Below, piece by piece: positions 25,120-38,357 of a DNA stretch of 64,000 bases. The DNA comes from Phenylobacterium sp. Root700 (GTDB taxonomy: Bacteria; Pseudomonadota; Alphaproteobacteria; Caulobacterales; Caulobacteraceae): contig NZ_LMHT01000035.1 of assembly GCF_001429025.1 (NCBI RefSeq), forward strand, positions 171,584 through 235,583, read 5' to 3'. Position numbers and translations under genes: made by a program. The first letter of the stretch is position 1; the number at the start of each line of letters is the position of its first letter. Under the pieces are notes generated by a model, which was given only the letters and a program-made list of their open reading frames with translations, was not told the origin of the DNA and made no database searches.

Positions 25120-26160
25120 CTACTTCGTCTTCGGGGTCTTCGGCTGTTGCGCGCGCTGGGCGGCGGCGTCCTGGCGGGCGCCGCGAACCAGATCTTCGGC
25201 CGCGTCGTTGATGCTGCGTTGAGCTTCCTGCGCCGCGGTCTCGGCGCGATGCCCCTTGAGGCCGAGCGCGCGGCGGGCGGCGTCGCCCTCCTCCCCGAAC
25301 ACGCTGCGCACCCGCAGTTCCTGTTGCGGCAGCGGAATCTCGAAGCCGCCAGAACGCAGGGCGCTCTCGATCGCCCAGGTATAGGCGGCGTGGGTGGCGT
25401 TGGGACGTTTCACCGCCTCCAGCGCCGGCCAGACGACCAGTTCGAAATTCAGCCCGTGGGTGGCGAACCCGACCAGCCAGACCTGGGTCTTGCGCGCCGA
25501 CGTATCCTTCAGGGTGAAAGGTATGTCGTGCGCGGCCCGCAACACCGCCTCGCGCACCTTCTCCTTGTCGGCGCCATAGGCGACGATGAAGGGAATATGC
25601 ATCCGCCGGGCGCCGTTCTGGTGGGTCCAGTTGGTGACCGGCGCCTCGATCAGGCGGGAATTGGGGATCAGGACGTCGAGGTCGTCATTGTTGCGGATGC
25701 GGGTGGCGCGGGGGCCGATCTCGGCCACGATCCCGCGCTCGCCGGTCTGGAGCTCGATGTAGTCGCCGATGCGGATCAGCTTGTCGAACAGCAGGACCAG
25801 GCCGGAGATGAACTCCTTGACGATGCCCTGCATGCCAAACCCGAGGCCGACGCCCAGAGCCCCGGCGAACAGGGTCAGGGACGAGAGATCGAGGCCCAGC
25901 GTCGAGAACGCGGCGATGACCCCGAACACCACCAGGCCATAGGTAGTCAGCTTCTCGAAGATGTAGATCGAGGGCGCGGCCTGGCTGGCCCGTCCTCGAA
26001 CCCGGCGCAGGGCCGAGGCGGCCAGCCGTGAGGCCAGGATCGCCACGGCGATGATGACGATCGCCGCCGCGAGCCCCCCGACCGTGATCGAGGATTTGCC
26101 CAGCCGCACCAGCTCATAGTTGGTGAAATGGAAGAAGTCGGTCGCGATCAGGTCGCCCAT
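25120..26160 (-). CDS. MscS-family mechanosensitive ion channel
   Basis: The 346-residue protein has three N-terminal membrane segments and the MscS pore helix FAGALGVGLGFGMQGIVKEF, rich in Gly and Ala, followed by the beta domain (DKLIRIGDYIELQTGERGIV, RATRIRNNDDLDVLIPNS) and a C-terminal vestibule. It protects from osmotic downshock. The C-terminus ends in an alanine/glutamine-rich, basic tail (ARQDAAAQRAQQPKTPKTK). It follows the M49-like gene by 51 bp on the same strand. Confidence 0.93.
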   Translation of the reverse strand: MGDLIATDFFHFTNYELVRLGKSSITVGGLAAAIVIIAVAILASRLAASALRRVRGRASQAAPSIYIFEKLTTYGLVVFGVIAAFSTLGLDLSSLTLFAGALGVGLGFGMQGIVKEFISGLVLLFDKLIRIGDYIELQTGERGIVAEIGPRATRIRNNDDLDVLIPNSRLIEAPVTNWTHQNGARRMHIPFIVAYGADKEKVREAVLRAAHDIPFTLKDTSARKTQVWLVGFATHGLNFELVVWPALEAVKRPNATHAAYTWAIESALRSGGFEIPLPQQELRVRSVFGEEGDAARRALGLKGHRAETAAQEAQRSINDAAEDLVRGARQDAAAQRAQQPKTPKTK

Positions 26161-26211
26161 GCTTGCTCAGCCGATCCCGAGTTGAGCCCGGACCACCCGC
26201 GGCTCGATCAT

Positions 26212-27705
<1,494 letters not shown>

Positions 27706-27753
27706 AGGAAAAGGCTCCAGATTCCCCGCACCATCTGGCGGGACGCGCGGACC

Positions 27754-28062
27754 CTATCGGCGCGGTTCGCCGTCGTCGAGGATGGTGAGACGACGTACGA
27801 CCAGTTCGTCGATTTCCAGTCGCTTGATCTTGGCTCGGCCGACTCCGACCCGGCCGATCGCCAGTCGACCGATGGCCAGCGCCCCGACGGCGAAGGCGCC
27901 GAAAGCGATCGCGCCCATCGCCACGCTGCCCATGGCGCCGAGGCCGATCGCGCCGGCCGGCGTGGCGCGCGGGGCCACGAACACCGACTGCGAGCGGGCC
28001 CGGCGCGGCGCGGTTTCCGCGAGGGCGGCGGGATCGCGTCGAGTGCGCAGTTGCAACGCCAT
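27754..28062 (-). CDS. Small protein with beta-helical glycine repeats
   Basis: The centre of this 102-residue protein is a run of about ten 5- to 6-residue repeats of the form A-x-G-A-x/A-I-G-R, for example GAIGLGAMGSVAMGAIAFGA and ALAIGRLAIGRVGVGRAKIK. It ends in a basic-then-acidic cap (LEIDELVVRRLTILDDGE). The repeats are the kind that stack into a left- or right-handed beta-helix, as in pentapeptide-repeat and bactofilin-like proteins. No signal peptide. Function unknown. Confidence 0.6.
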   Translation of the reverse strand: MALQLRTRRDPAALAETAPRRARSQSVFVAPRATPAGAIGLGAMGSVAMGAIAFGAFAVGALAIGRLAIGRVGVGRAKIKRLEIDELVVRRLTILDDGEPRR

Positions 28063-28114
28063 GCTTCTCTCCTTGTCGGTGACGCCGAGCCTACCCCCTT
28101 GGGCGGCCCTACCG

Positions 28115-28801
28115 CTAGCCGCGCGTCAGGGTGGTCATGACCAGCTCGCGGCGGAAATCGAAACCGAGCGCCTGGTAGAGCGCGATGGCCCCAGTGTTGT
28201 GGGCGTAGGAATGTAGGAACGGGACCTCGCCGCGCGCGCGAATGCGGGCGGCGACCTCCAACATCAGGCCAGCGGCATAGCCGCGCCCGCGGTGATCGGG
28301 ATGGGTGCAGACGCCGCTGACCTCGGTATGTCCCGGCGGCCGCATCCGCTCGCCCGCCATGGCCACGAGCTGGCCGCCAAGCTTGACCCCGACGAAGCGG
28401 CCGAGCTGATGGGTGCGGGCGAAGAATGGACCGGGCGCGGTCAGCGTGGCGAGCGCCAGCATTTGCGGCGCGTCGGCCTCGGCCAGGTCCTCGAATGCGA
28501 AAGCCGCCTCTCCGACCTCGTTCGGCTCGTCGGCCACCATTTGCCAGCAGACAGCGTTGGTGCGCACCGCGACGCCAGGGATGGGTGGAGGCCCCTCAGC
28601 CTCGACCAGGGCGACATCGCCATGGGCGACGACCAGTGCGGCCAGGTCGGCCATCGATTGGGCGGAGATGTCAGGCGCGGCGGCAAACAGGCCATAGTCC
28701 GGCGCGAACCGCAGGGCCGCGCCCTGCTTCAAGGTCAGGTGCGACTGGCGGCCGGTGAGCGCGGACCAGACGGGCCGGTCGAGGGGATGATCACTACTCA
28801 T
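28115..28801 (-). CDS. GNAT N-acetyltransferase (FR47-like)
   Basis: The 228-residue protein has the acetyl-CoA-binding site in VCTHPDHRGRGYAAGLMLEV, an R/Q-x-x-G-x-A motif, and a closing NTGAIALYQALGFDFRREL. The N-terminal ~90 residues (LKQGAALRFAPDYGLFAAAP) form a partial second domain seen in FR47-type acetyltransferases. The substrate is unknown. The gene is 50 bp upstream of the beta-helical protein gene on the same strand. Confidence 0.82.
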   Translation of the reverse strand: MSSDHPLDRPVWSALTGRQSHLTLKQGAALRFAPDYGLFAAAPDISAQSMADLAALVVAHGDVALVEAEGPPPIPGVAVRTNAVCWQMVADEPNEVGEAAFAFEDLAEADAPQMLALATLTAPGPFFARTHQLGRFVGVKLGGQLVAMAGERMRPPGHTEVSGVCTHPDHRGRGYAAGLMLEVAARIRARGEVPFLHSYAHNTGAIALYQALGFDFRRELVMTTLTRG

Positions 28802-28831
28802 CCCCCTTCCCTAGCGTGAGGCGGCCTCAGG

Positions 28832-28863
28832 TGTCATCCCGGCCAAGCGTGGCCGGGACAGCC
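28832..28863. repeat. REP-like palindrome
   Basis: TGTCATCCCGGCC-AAGCGT-GGCCGGGACAGCCA forms a stem of CCCGGCC/GGCCGGG with TGTC ends. The GTCATCCCGGC motif is a common dispersed palindromic element in Alphaproteobacteria. It lies between ppdK and the GNAT gene and could stabilise or attenuate the ppdK transcript. Confidence 0.55.
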
Positions 28864-28869
28864 AGAACC

Positions 28870-31566
<2,697 letters not shown>

Positions 31567-31580
31567 TCCTTGAGGCCTCC

Positions 31581-33857
31581 TTAGCCCGTCACTTGTGAGA
31601 AGTCCGCGACCCGTTCCATCAGATCGCGAACCTGCACGAGAAGACGCAGACGGTTTTCACGTTCCGCCGCGCTTTCCGAATTTACTAATACACCCTCGAA
31701 GAAGGCGTCCACCGGTCCACGCAGTCCCGAGAGAGCACGCATGGCGCCGGCGAAGTCTTCCTGCTGCAACGCTTGCGCCACAGGGCGTTCGGCGGATTCG
31801 AGGGCGGCGATCAACGCGCCTTCCTCTTTCGGCGCGCCGGGCATGCCGACCGCCGGGCCAGCGGGCAGCGCGCCCTTTTTCTCTTCGGCCTTGAGGATGT
31901 TGCCCGCGCGCTTGTAGCCCGCCAGCAGGTTCGGGCCGTCGGCGCCGGTCAGGAAGCCGTCGAGAGCCTCCACCCGCGCCACGATCCGCACCAGGTCGTC
32001 GTCGCCGAGCGCGAAGACGGCGTCCACCAGGTCGTGCCGCTTGCCCTGGTCGCGCAGGGCGACCTTCAGACGGTCGGCCAGGAAGCTGAGCACCTCGTCA
32101 GCGACCACCGTGTAGGGGCGGAATTCGTACTGAACCTCGCCCTCCGGCGCCTCGCCGGCCTGGGCCGTGCGGTCGAACCGGATGTCGAAGTCTTCTTCGG
32201 TCGAGACGACGTAGGGCTTGCCCTCCAGCAGGGCGTCCTCGAACTCGCCGACATAGGTCTGGAAGACCTCGGACGGCGCGCGCGACTTCGGGCCCAGATA
32301 GCCGGTCGTGAGGCGGGTCGAGACATAGAGCGCCCGGCCCGGATCGACGTAGCAGCGCAGCGACTTGTACCAATCGGCGACCAGTTCGCGCACCGGGGCG
32401 CGGGCCTCCGAGCCCAGCAGGATGCGGATCACGCCGAGCGCGGCGCGGCGCAAGGCGTAGGGGTCGCGCGAGCCGGTCGGCTTCTCATCGATGGCGAAGA
32501 ACGCCGTCAGGGTGTCCAGCTTTTCGGCGATGGCCACGGCCATGGTCACCGGGGTGTCCGGCGCTTCGTCGCTGGCGCCGACCGGGCGGTAATGGTCGCG
32601 GATGGCGTCGGCCACCACCGGGCTGATCTTTTCCTCGCGGGCGTAGTAGCCGCCCATCAGGCCTTGAAGTTCCGGGAACTCGCCGACCATGCCGGTGGCG
32701 AGGTCAGCCTTCGAGAGCCGCGCGGCCAGGACCGCCTTGGCGACATCGGCGCCGACGCGCGGAGCGATGGCCTTGGCCAGGATCTCGAGGCGTTCGACCC
32801 GTTCGGCCAGGGTGCCGAGCTTGGCGTGGAAGGTGACGCCGGTCAGTTTCTCGAGGCGCTGTTCCAGGGTGACCTTGCGGTCCTCGTCCCAGAAGAAGCG
32901 CGCGTCATTCAGACGGGCCGACAGCACCTTGCCGTTGCCGCGGGCGATTTCCTTGCCGCCGTCTGCGGCCTCGATATTGGCCACGGTCAGGAAGTGCGCC
33001 GCCAGCTTGCCGGTCTTGGGATCGCGGACCGCGAAGTACTTCTGGTGGGTGCGCATCGAGGTGCGGATCACCTCGGGCGGCAGGTCCAGGAAGTCCGGGT
33101 CCATATCGCCCAGCACCGGGGTCGGCCATTCGGCCAGGCCCGCGACCTCGTCCAACAGGCCGTCGTCGTCGACCAGTTCCAGATTGCGCGCGAAGCACAG
33201 GGTGCGCGCGCCGTCCATGATCCGGTCCTTGCGCTCCTCGGGGTCGAGGATCACGAAGTGGCCGGCCAGCTTGTCGCGATAGGAGTCGAAGTCCTTCACC
33301 TTGAAGGACTTGCCCGATCCCATGAACCGGTGCCCCTCGGTGACGTCGCCGCTCTCGATGCCGTCGATATTGAAGGGCACGACCTCGCCGTCGAAGATGA
33401 AGACGATGCGCTTCAGCGGGCGCACCCAACGCAGGGTTCCCCGGCCCCAGGTCATCGACTTGGGCCACGGGAAGCTGCGGATCACCTGGTCGAGGATCTC
33501 GGCGACGATCTCTGCGGTCGGACGGCCGGCGCGGTGGATATGGGCGAACCAGACGCCGTCCTTCTCCACCAGCTTGTCGCGGGTCAGACCGGTCGAGCGC
33601 AGGAAGCCTTCGATCGCCGCGTCCGGCGCGCCGACGCGCGGCCCCTTGCGGTCCTCATGGCGGTCGCCCTGAGCCACCGGCAGGCCTTCGGCCACCAGGG
33701 TCAGACGGCGCGGGCCGGAGAAGGTCTTCAGCCCCTCCGGCAGCAAGCCTTCGGCGGCCAGGCGATCACGGACCATGCGGTCGAAATCGCGCGCGGCCTG
33801 CACCTGCATGCGGGCGGGAATCTCTTCAGAGAAAAGTTCGATCAGCAGTTGGGGCAT
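31581..33857 (-). CDS. glyS: Glycine-tRNA ligase beta subunit
   Basis: The 758-residue protein starts MPQLLIELFSEEIPARMQVQ, as all GlyS subunits do, and has KGPRVGAPDAAIEGFLRSTG and TMRTHQKYF-type conserved blocks (IRTSMRTHQKYFAVRD). The beta subunit binds tRNA-Gly and edits. Start 33857 lies 2 bp after the glyQ stop, so the two are translationally coupled. The length is greater than the E. coli subunit, as usual in this class. Confidence 0.96.
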   Translation of the reverse strand: MPQLLIELFSEEIPARMQVQAARDFDRMVRDRLAAEGLLPEGLKTFSGPRRLTLVAEGLPVAQGDRHEDRKGPRVGAPDAAIEGFLRSTGLTRDKLVEKDGVWFAHIHRAGRPTAEIVAEILDQVIRSFPWPKSMTWGRGTLRWVRPLKRIVFIFDGEVVPFNIDGIESGDVTEGHRFMGSGKSFKVKDFDSYRDKLAGHFVILDPEERKDRIMDGARTLCFARNLELVDDDGLLDEVAGLAEWPTPVLGDMDPDFLDLPPEVIRTSMRTHQKYFAVRDPKTGKLAAHFLTVANIEAADGGKEIARGNGKVLSARLNDARFFWDEDRKVTLEQRLEKLTGVTFHAKLGTLAERVERLEILAKAIAPRVGADVAKAVLAARLSKADLATGMVGEFPELQGLMGGYYAREEKISPVVADAIRDHYRPVGASDEAPDTPVTMAVAIAEKLDTLTAFFAIDEKPTGSRDPYALRRAALGVIRILLGSEARAPVRELVADWYKSLRCYVDPGRALYVSTRLTTGYLGPKSRAPSEVFQTYVGEFEDALLEGKPYVVSTEEDFDIRFDRTAQAGEAPEGEVQYEFRPYTVVADEVLSFLADRLKVALRDQGKRHDLVDAVFALGDDDLVRIVARVEALDGFLTGADGPNLLAGYKRAGNILKAEEKKGALPAGPAVGMPGAPKEEGALIAALESAERPVAQALQQEDFAGAMRALSGLRGPVDAFFEGVLVNSESAAERENRLRLLVQVRDLMERVADFSQVTG

Positions 33858-33859
33858 GT

Positions 33860-34792
33860 TCAGGCCTTCACCGTCTCGGCGTCGGACTTCACGGCGTTGC
33901 CGCCTTCGTTCTCGACCCAGGCCTCTGCGCACATCTTGGTCAGGTCGCGGATACGGCCGATGTAGCTTTGACGTTCGGCCACGGCGATCGCGCCGCGCGC
34001 GTCCATCAGGTTGAACAGGTGGCTGGCCTTCAGCACATGGTCATAGGCCGGCAGCACGGTGCGCTGCCCTTGCGGACCGCGACCTTCGAGCAGACGCGGA
34101 ACCTGACGCTCCATGTCCTCGAACTGCCGCTTCAGGGTGTCGACGTCATAGAGGTGGAAGTTGGCTTCCGACTGCTGGCGCTCGTTCTCCAGGAACACCT
34201 CGCCATAGGTCATGGGCGCGGGGCCGTCCGGATCGTTGAAGGCCAGTTGCGTGAAGTGGTCGACGTTCTGGATGTACATCGCCAAGCGTTCCAGGCCGTA
34301 GGTCAGTTCGCCCGCCACCGGCCAGACGTCGATGCCGCCCACCTGCTGGAAGTAGGTGTACTGCGTCACTTCCATCCCGTCGCACCAGACCTCCCAGCCG
34401 AGCCCCCAGGCGCCGACCGTCGGATTTTCCCAGTCGTCCTCGACAAAACGGATGTCGTGCAGGCGGGTGTCGAGGCCAATGGCTTCGAGTGAACCCAGGT
34501 AAAGTTCCTGCAGGTTGTCGGGGTTGGGCTTCAGGATGACCTGATACTGATAATAGTGCTGAAGCCTATTCGGGTTCTCGCCATAGCGGCCGTCGCCCGG
34601 CCGCCGCGAGGGCTGCACATAGGCCGCGCGCCACGGCTTGGGACCCAGCGCGCGCAGCACGGTGGCCGGGTGCAAGGTCCCCGCCCCTACCTCCACGTCA
34701 TGTGGCTGTAGAATCACACAGCCCTGACGGCTCCAATAGTCGTGTAATTTCAGGATAAGATCCTGAAACGATAGAGGCTTTTTGGCTGACAT
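33860..34792 (-). CDS. glyQ: Glycine-tRNA ligase alpha subunit
   Basis: The 310-residue catalytic subunit carries the bacterial alpha-type class II core: [20 protein letters not shown], followed by [20 protein letters not shown] and [16 protein letters not shown]. It charges tRNA-Gly with glycine as part of an alpha2beta2 enzyme. The ATG at 34792 is only 20 nt downstream of the U-run of a strong hairpin, which leaves no room for an ordinary promoter between the hairpin and the gene. Confidence 0.97.
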   Translation of the reverse strand: MSAKKPLSFQDLILKLHDYWSRQGCVILQPHDVEVGAGTLHPATVLRALGPKPWRAAYVQPSRRPGDGRYGENPNRLQHYYQYQVILKPNPDNLQELYLGSLEAIGLDTRLHDIRFVEDDWENPTVGAWGLGWEVWCDGMEVTQYTYFQQVGGIDVWPVAGELTYGLERLAMYIQNVDHFTQLAFNDPDGPAPMTYGEVFLENERQQSEANFHLYDVDTLKRQFEDMERQVPRLLEGRGPQGQRTVLPAYDHVLKASHLFNLMDARGAIAVAERQSYIGRIRDLTKMCAEAWVENEGGNAVKSDAETVKA

Positions 34793-34812
34793 AGGGCTGG
34801 CTTCGCAGTCGC

Positions 34813-34845
34813 AAAAAAAGTCGGCGGACCATAGGGCCCGCCGAC
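34813..34845 (-). terminator. Strong hairpin with U7 tract just upstream of glyQ
   Basis: On the minus strand the order is GTCGGCGG, loop region, CCGCCGAC, then TTTTTTT. The plus-strand positions are T7 at 34813-34819 and arms at 34820-34827 and 34838-34845. It is a textbook intrinsic terminator. It lies 27 bp after the small secreted-protein gene stop and 20 bp before the glyQ ATG. Confidence 0.85.
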
Positions 34846-34872
34846 CATCGCTTCAAGGCGGAAAGCCTTGCT

Positions 34873-35226
34873 CTAATTGCCGCGCGGCGCGGTGTGTCGG
34901 CCGGCTCTGGAGAGGGGCTTGTAGAGGGCGCGGTTCTCCGGCGTGTCGGCCACCGGGCCGTTGGTCACCGTCTGAACCGCGACCACCGCCGAGGTGTCGA
35001 CGGCCGCGCTGGCCGCGTCGGCGCTGACCGGCGGGTTCACGCTGGTGTCGGGGGCCATGGCCGAAGCGTCCATGTCGGACGCGGCCTTGCCGGCCATGTC
35101 GTCCTTCATCTGCGACGCCGCCGCCTCGGCGGGTTTGGGTTTCTTCTTCATGCCGTCGCCGGCGTGGGCGCCGCTCGCAAGCAGAGCCATCGCCGCGGCG
35201 GCGGTCAGGAGGGTTCTGATCATCAT
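34873..35226 (-). CDS. Small secreted Ala/Asp/Met-rich protein
   Basis: The 117-residue protein has a signal peptide (MMIRTLLTAAAAMALLASGA, cleaved after AHA) and a low-complexity mature part such as KKPKPAEAAASQMKDDMAGK and SADAASAAVDTSAVVAVQTV with a short basic C-terminus. No named family. ATG 35226 is preferred because GGAG lies 9 nt upstream; another in-frame ATG at 35235 is too close to it. Its transcript would end at the hairpin just before glyQ. Confidence 0.65.
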   Translation of the reverse strand: MMIRTLLTAAAAMALLASGAHAGDGMKKKPKPAEAAASQMKDDMAGKAASDMDASAMAPDTSVNPPVSADAASAAVDTSAVVAVQTVTNGPVADTPENRALYKPLSRAGRHTAPRGN

Positions 35227-35933
<707 letters not shown>

Positions 35934-35970
35934 GCGCCGCCGAACTCATCGGGACAAGGGGATGACGACA

Positions 35971-37398
35971 ATGAAGAAATCTGGACTGCAAAAGCTGGCG
36001 GGCCTTGCGCTCGCCGCCATGATCGCAGGCGGTGCGTTCGCGCCGGCGGCGCTCGCCCAGGACGCCGCGCCCGCCGCGGCGCCGGCGGCGATCGAAGCCG
36101 CGCCCGCCGCCGAAGCGACGCCCGCCCCGGCGGTCGAGGCCGCTCCGGCCCCGGCCCCCGCCGCCGAAGAAGCGGCCAAGCCCGCCCTCGACACCGGCGA
36201 CACCTCCTGGGTTCTGACCTCCACGGCCCTGGTGCTGATGATGACCATCCCGGGCCTGGCGCTGTTCTACGGCGGCATGGTGCGGCGCAAGAACGTCATC
36301 GCCACCGTCGCCCAGTCGTTCGCGATCACCGCGGTGATCTCGGTCGTCTGGATGATCGCCGGCTACTCCCTCTCCTTCAGCGCCAACGGCAATGAGGGGC
36401 TGAACAAGGTCATCGGCGGGCTGGGGAACGCATTCCTGTCCGGCATGACGATGGACAGCACCAACAGCCTGGCCGCCACGATCCCTGAATCGGTGTTCGT
36501 GATGTTCCAGATGACCTTTGCGATCATCACCCCCGCCCTCATCGCCGGCGCCTATGCCGAACGCATGAAGTTCTCGGCGGTGCTGGTGTTCACCGTCCTC
36601 TGGTCGCTGTTCATCTACGCGCCGACCGCCCACGCGGTCTGGGGCGGCGGCTTCCTCGGCGGGGCCGGCGTGCTCGACTTCGCCGGCGGCACCGTGGTTC
36701 ACATCAATGCTGGCGTCGCCGGCCTGATCTGCGCCCTAGTGCTCGGCCGCCGCAAGGGTTACGGCAGCGACAACATGGCCCCGCACAACCTGGTCCTGAC
36801 CATGATCGGCGCCAGCCTGCTGTGGGTCGGCTGGTTCGGCTTCAACGCCGGCTCGGCCGTCGGCTCCAACGCGCTGGCCGGTATCGCCATGCTGAACACC
36901 CAGGTCGCGGCGGCCGCGGCGGCCATCGCCTGGATGCTCATCGAGTGGTTCGAACGTAAGAAGCCCGGCATGCTGGGCCTGGCCTCCGGCGCGGTGGCGG
37001 GTCTCGTCGCCATCACCCCGGCCGCCGGCTTCGTGAACCCGCAAGGCGCGCTGATCATCGGCCTGCTCGGCGGCGCGGGCGGCTACTTCGGCGCGGTGTG
37101 GCTGAAGCGCCTGCTGAAGTACGACGACAGCCTGGACGCCTTCGGCGTGCACGGCATCGCCGGCATCATCGGCGCCCTGCTGACCGGCGTCCTCGCCGAC
37201 CCGGCGGTCAACAGCCTGGGCGAAGGCGCCAGCCTGATGACCCAGCTCTACGGCGTCGCGGTCACCATCGGCTACGCATCGGTCGGCACCTTCATCATCC
37301 TGATGATCGTGAAGTACACGGTCGGCCTGCGAGCGAGCGAAGAGGCCGAGGTCGAAGGCCTCGACCTGTCGCAACACGGCGAAGCCCTGCACGACTAA
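35971..37398 (+). CDS. amtB: Ammonium transporter AmtB
   Basis: The 475-residue protein has a signal peptide (MKKSGLQKLAGLALAAMIAG), then an unusually long Ala/Pro/Glu-rich periplasmic linker of about 45 residues (EAAPAAEATPAPAVEAAPAP), then eleven membrane helices. Conserved Amt segments are GLALFYGGMVRRKNVIATVA, VVHINAGVAGLICALVLGRR and AFGVHGIAGIIGALLTGVLA, the last two containing the paired pore histidines. ATG 35971 is preferred as AAGGGG lies 9 nt upstream. Controlled by GlnK at the cytosolic face. Confidence 0.95.
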   Translation: MKKSGLQKLAGLALAAMIAGGAFAPAALAQDAAPAAAPAAIEAAPAAEATPAPAVEAAPAPAPAAEEAAKPALDTGDTSWVLTSTALVLMMTIPGLALFYGGMVRRKNVIATVAQSFAITAVISVVWMIAGYSLSFSANGNEGLNKVIGGLGNAFLSGMTMDSTNSLAATIPESVFVMFQMTFAIITPALIAGAYAERMKFSAVLVFTVLWSLFIYAPTAHAVWGGGFLGGAGVLDFAGGTVVHINAGVAGLICALVLGRRKGYGSDNMAPHNLVLTMIGASLLWVGWFGFNAGSAVGSNALAGIAMLNTQVAAAAAAIAWMLIEWFERKKPGMLGLASGAVAGLVAITPAAGFVNPQGALIIGLLGGAGGYFGAVWLKRLLKYDDSLDAFGVHGIAGIIGALLTGVLADPAVNSLGEGASLMTQLYGVAVTIGYASVGTFIILMIVKYTVGLRASEEAEVEGLDLSQHGEALHD

Positions 37399-37424
37399 GC
37401 AGCGGCTCATCGACGAGCTACGAG

Positions 37425-37450
37425 CGGGGGTCCTTCGGGGCCCCCGTTTT
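37425..37450 (+). terminator. Rho-independent terminator after amtB
   Basis: CGGGGGTCC-TTCG-GGGCCCCCG is a 9-bp stem with one G-T pair and a stable UUCG tetraloop, followed by TTTT. It lies 27 bp after the amtB stop. Confidence 0.9.
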
Positions 37451-37468
37451 CGTTTCAGGGGGCGAGGT

Positions 37469-38350
37469 TCAGTCCCAGGGGCCGCCGAGGCGGCAGCGCC
37501 GCACCCACCAGTCCGGCCGCATTCCGGCGACGCGGTCGGCCAGCGCATTGGCTTCGATGTCCGAAGCGCAGATCGCAAAGCAGGTCGCGCCCGATCCGGA
37601 CATGCGTGCGATCAGGGTCTCGGGCTCCCCGGCCAGGGTCTCGATCACGTCGCCGATCTGCGGCGCGAGGCCGATGGCGGGCGCCTGCAGGTCGTTGCGC
37701 ATCAGGCCCAGCCAACCGGCCAGTTCCTCGACGCTCTCGAAGGCCTGCGGCATCGGTGGCGGTTCGACGTCGCCAAACGCCCCGCCGGCGTCCAGGGCGC
37801 GGTAGACCGCGGGGGTCGAGACCCCGACGCCTGGATTGACCAGCACCGCCTCGATGGCCGGAAGCTCGGGCGACGGCGTCAGCCGCTCTCCGCGCCCCTC
37901 GGCCAGGACCGGACGCCCCCGGAAGCAGGCCGCGCCATCGGCGCCCAGCGAGGCGGCGATGGCCTCAAGCCCATCATTGTCGACAGCGATCTCAAGGGCC
38001 GAACGCACCAGCCGCAGGGCCGCGCCCGCATCGCTGGAGCCGCCCCCAAGCCCGGCGGCCACCGGCAAGATCTTTTCCAGCGACAGGCACAGCGGCGGCT
38101 GAGGTCCCCGCGCCTTGACCAGCAACGCCCGCGCCGCGCGCAGGACAAGGTTGTCGCCCTCCCCGGCCAGTTCGGCGGCGAACGGCCCATGGACCTGGAC
38201 GGAAAGGGCGTCAGCCTCATGGATGACCAACCGGTCGCCGATATCGGCGAAGACCATCAGGCTGCACAGCGGGTGATAGCCGTCGGCGCTCGGCGCGCCG
38301 ACGTGCAGGAAGAGATTGATCTTCGCCGGAGCGAAGGCCACGGGGCCCAT
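37469..38350 (-). CDS. ispE: 4-diphosphocytidyl-2-C-methyl-D-erythritol kinase
   Basis: The 293-residue GHMP kinase phosphorylates CDP-methylerythritol in the MEP isoprenoid pathway. It has FAPAKINLFLHVGAPSADGY at the start and the P-loop-like PVAAGLGGGSSDAGAALRLV, plus a C-terminal ARMSGSGATCFAICAS block. It follows the TPR lipoprotein gene by 7 bp, so the two share a transcript. Length and motifs are as in the family. Confidence 0.95.
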   Translation of the reverse strand: MGPVAFAPAKINLFLHVGAPSADGYHPLCSLMVFADIGDRLVIHEADALSVQVHGPFAAELAGEGDNLVLRAARALLVKARGPQPPLCLSLEKILPVAAGLGGGSSDAGAALRLVRSALEIAVDNDGLEAIAASLGADGAACFRGRPVLAEGRGERLTPSPELPAIEAVLVNPGVGVSTPAVYRALDAGGAFGDVEPPPMPQAFESVEELAGWLGLMRNDLQAPAIGLAPQIGDVIETLAGEPETLIARMSGSGATCFAICASDIEANALADRVAGMRPDWWVRRCRLGGPWD

Positions 38351-38357
38351 GGCGAAC

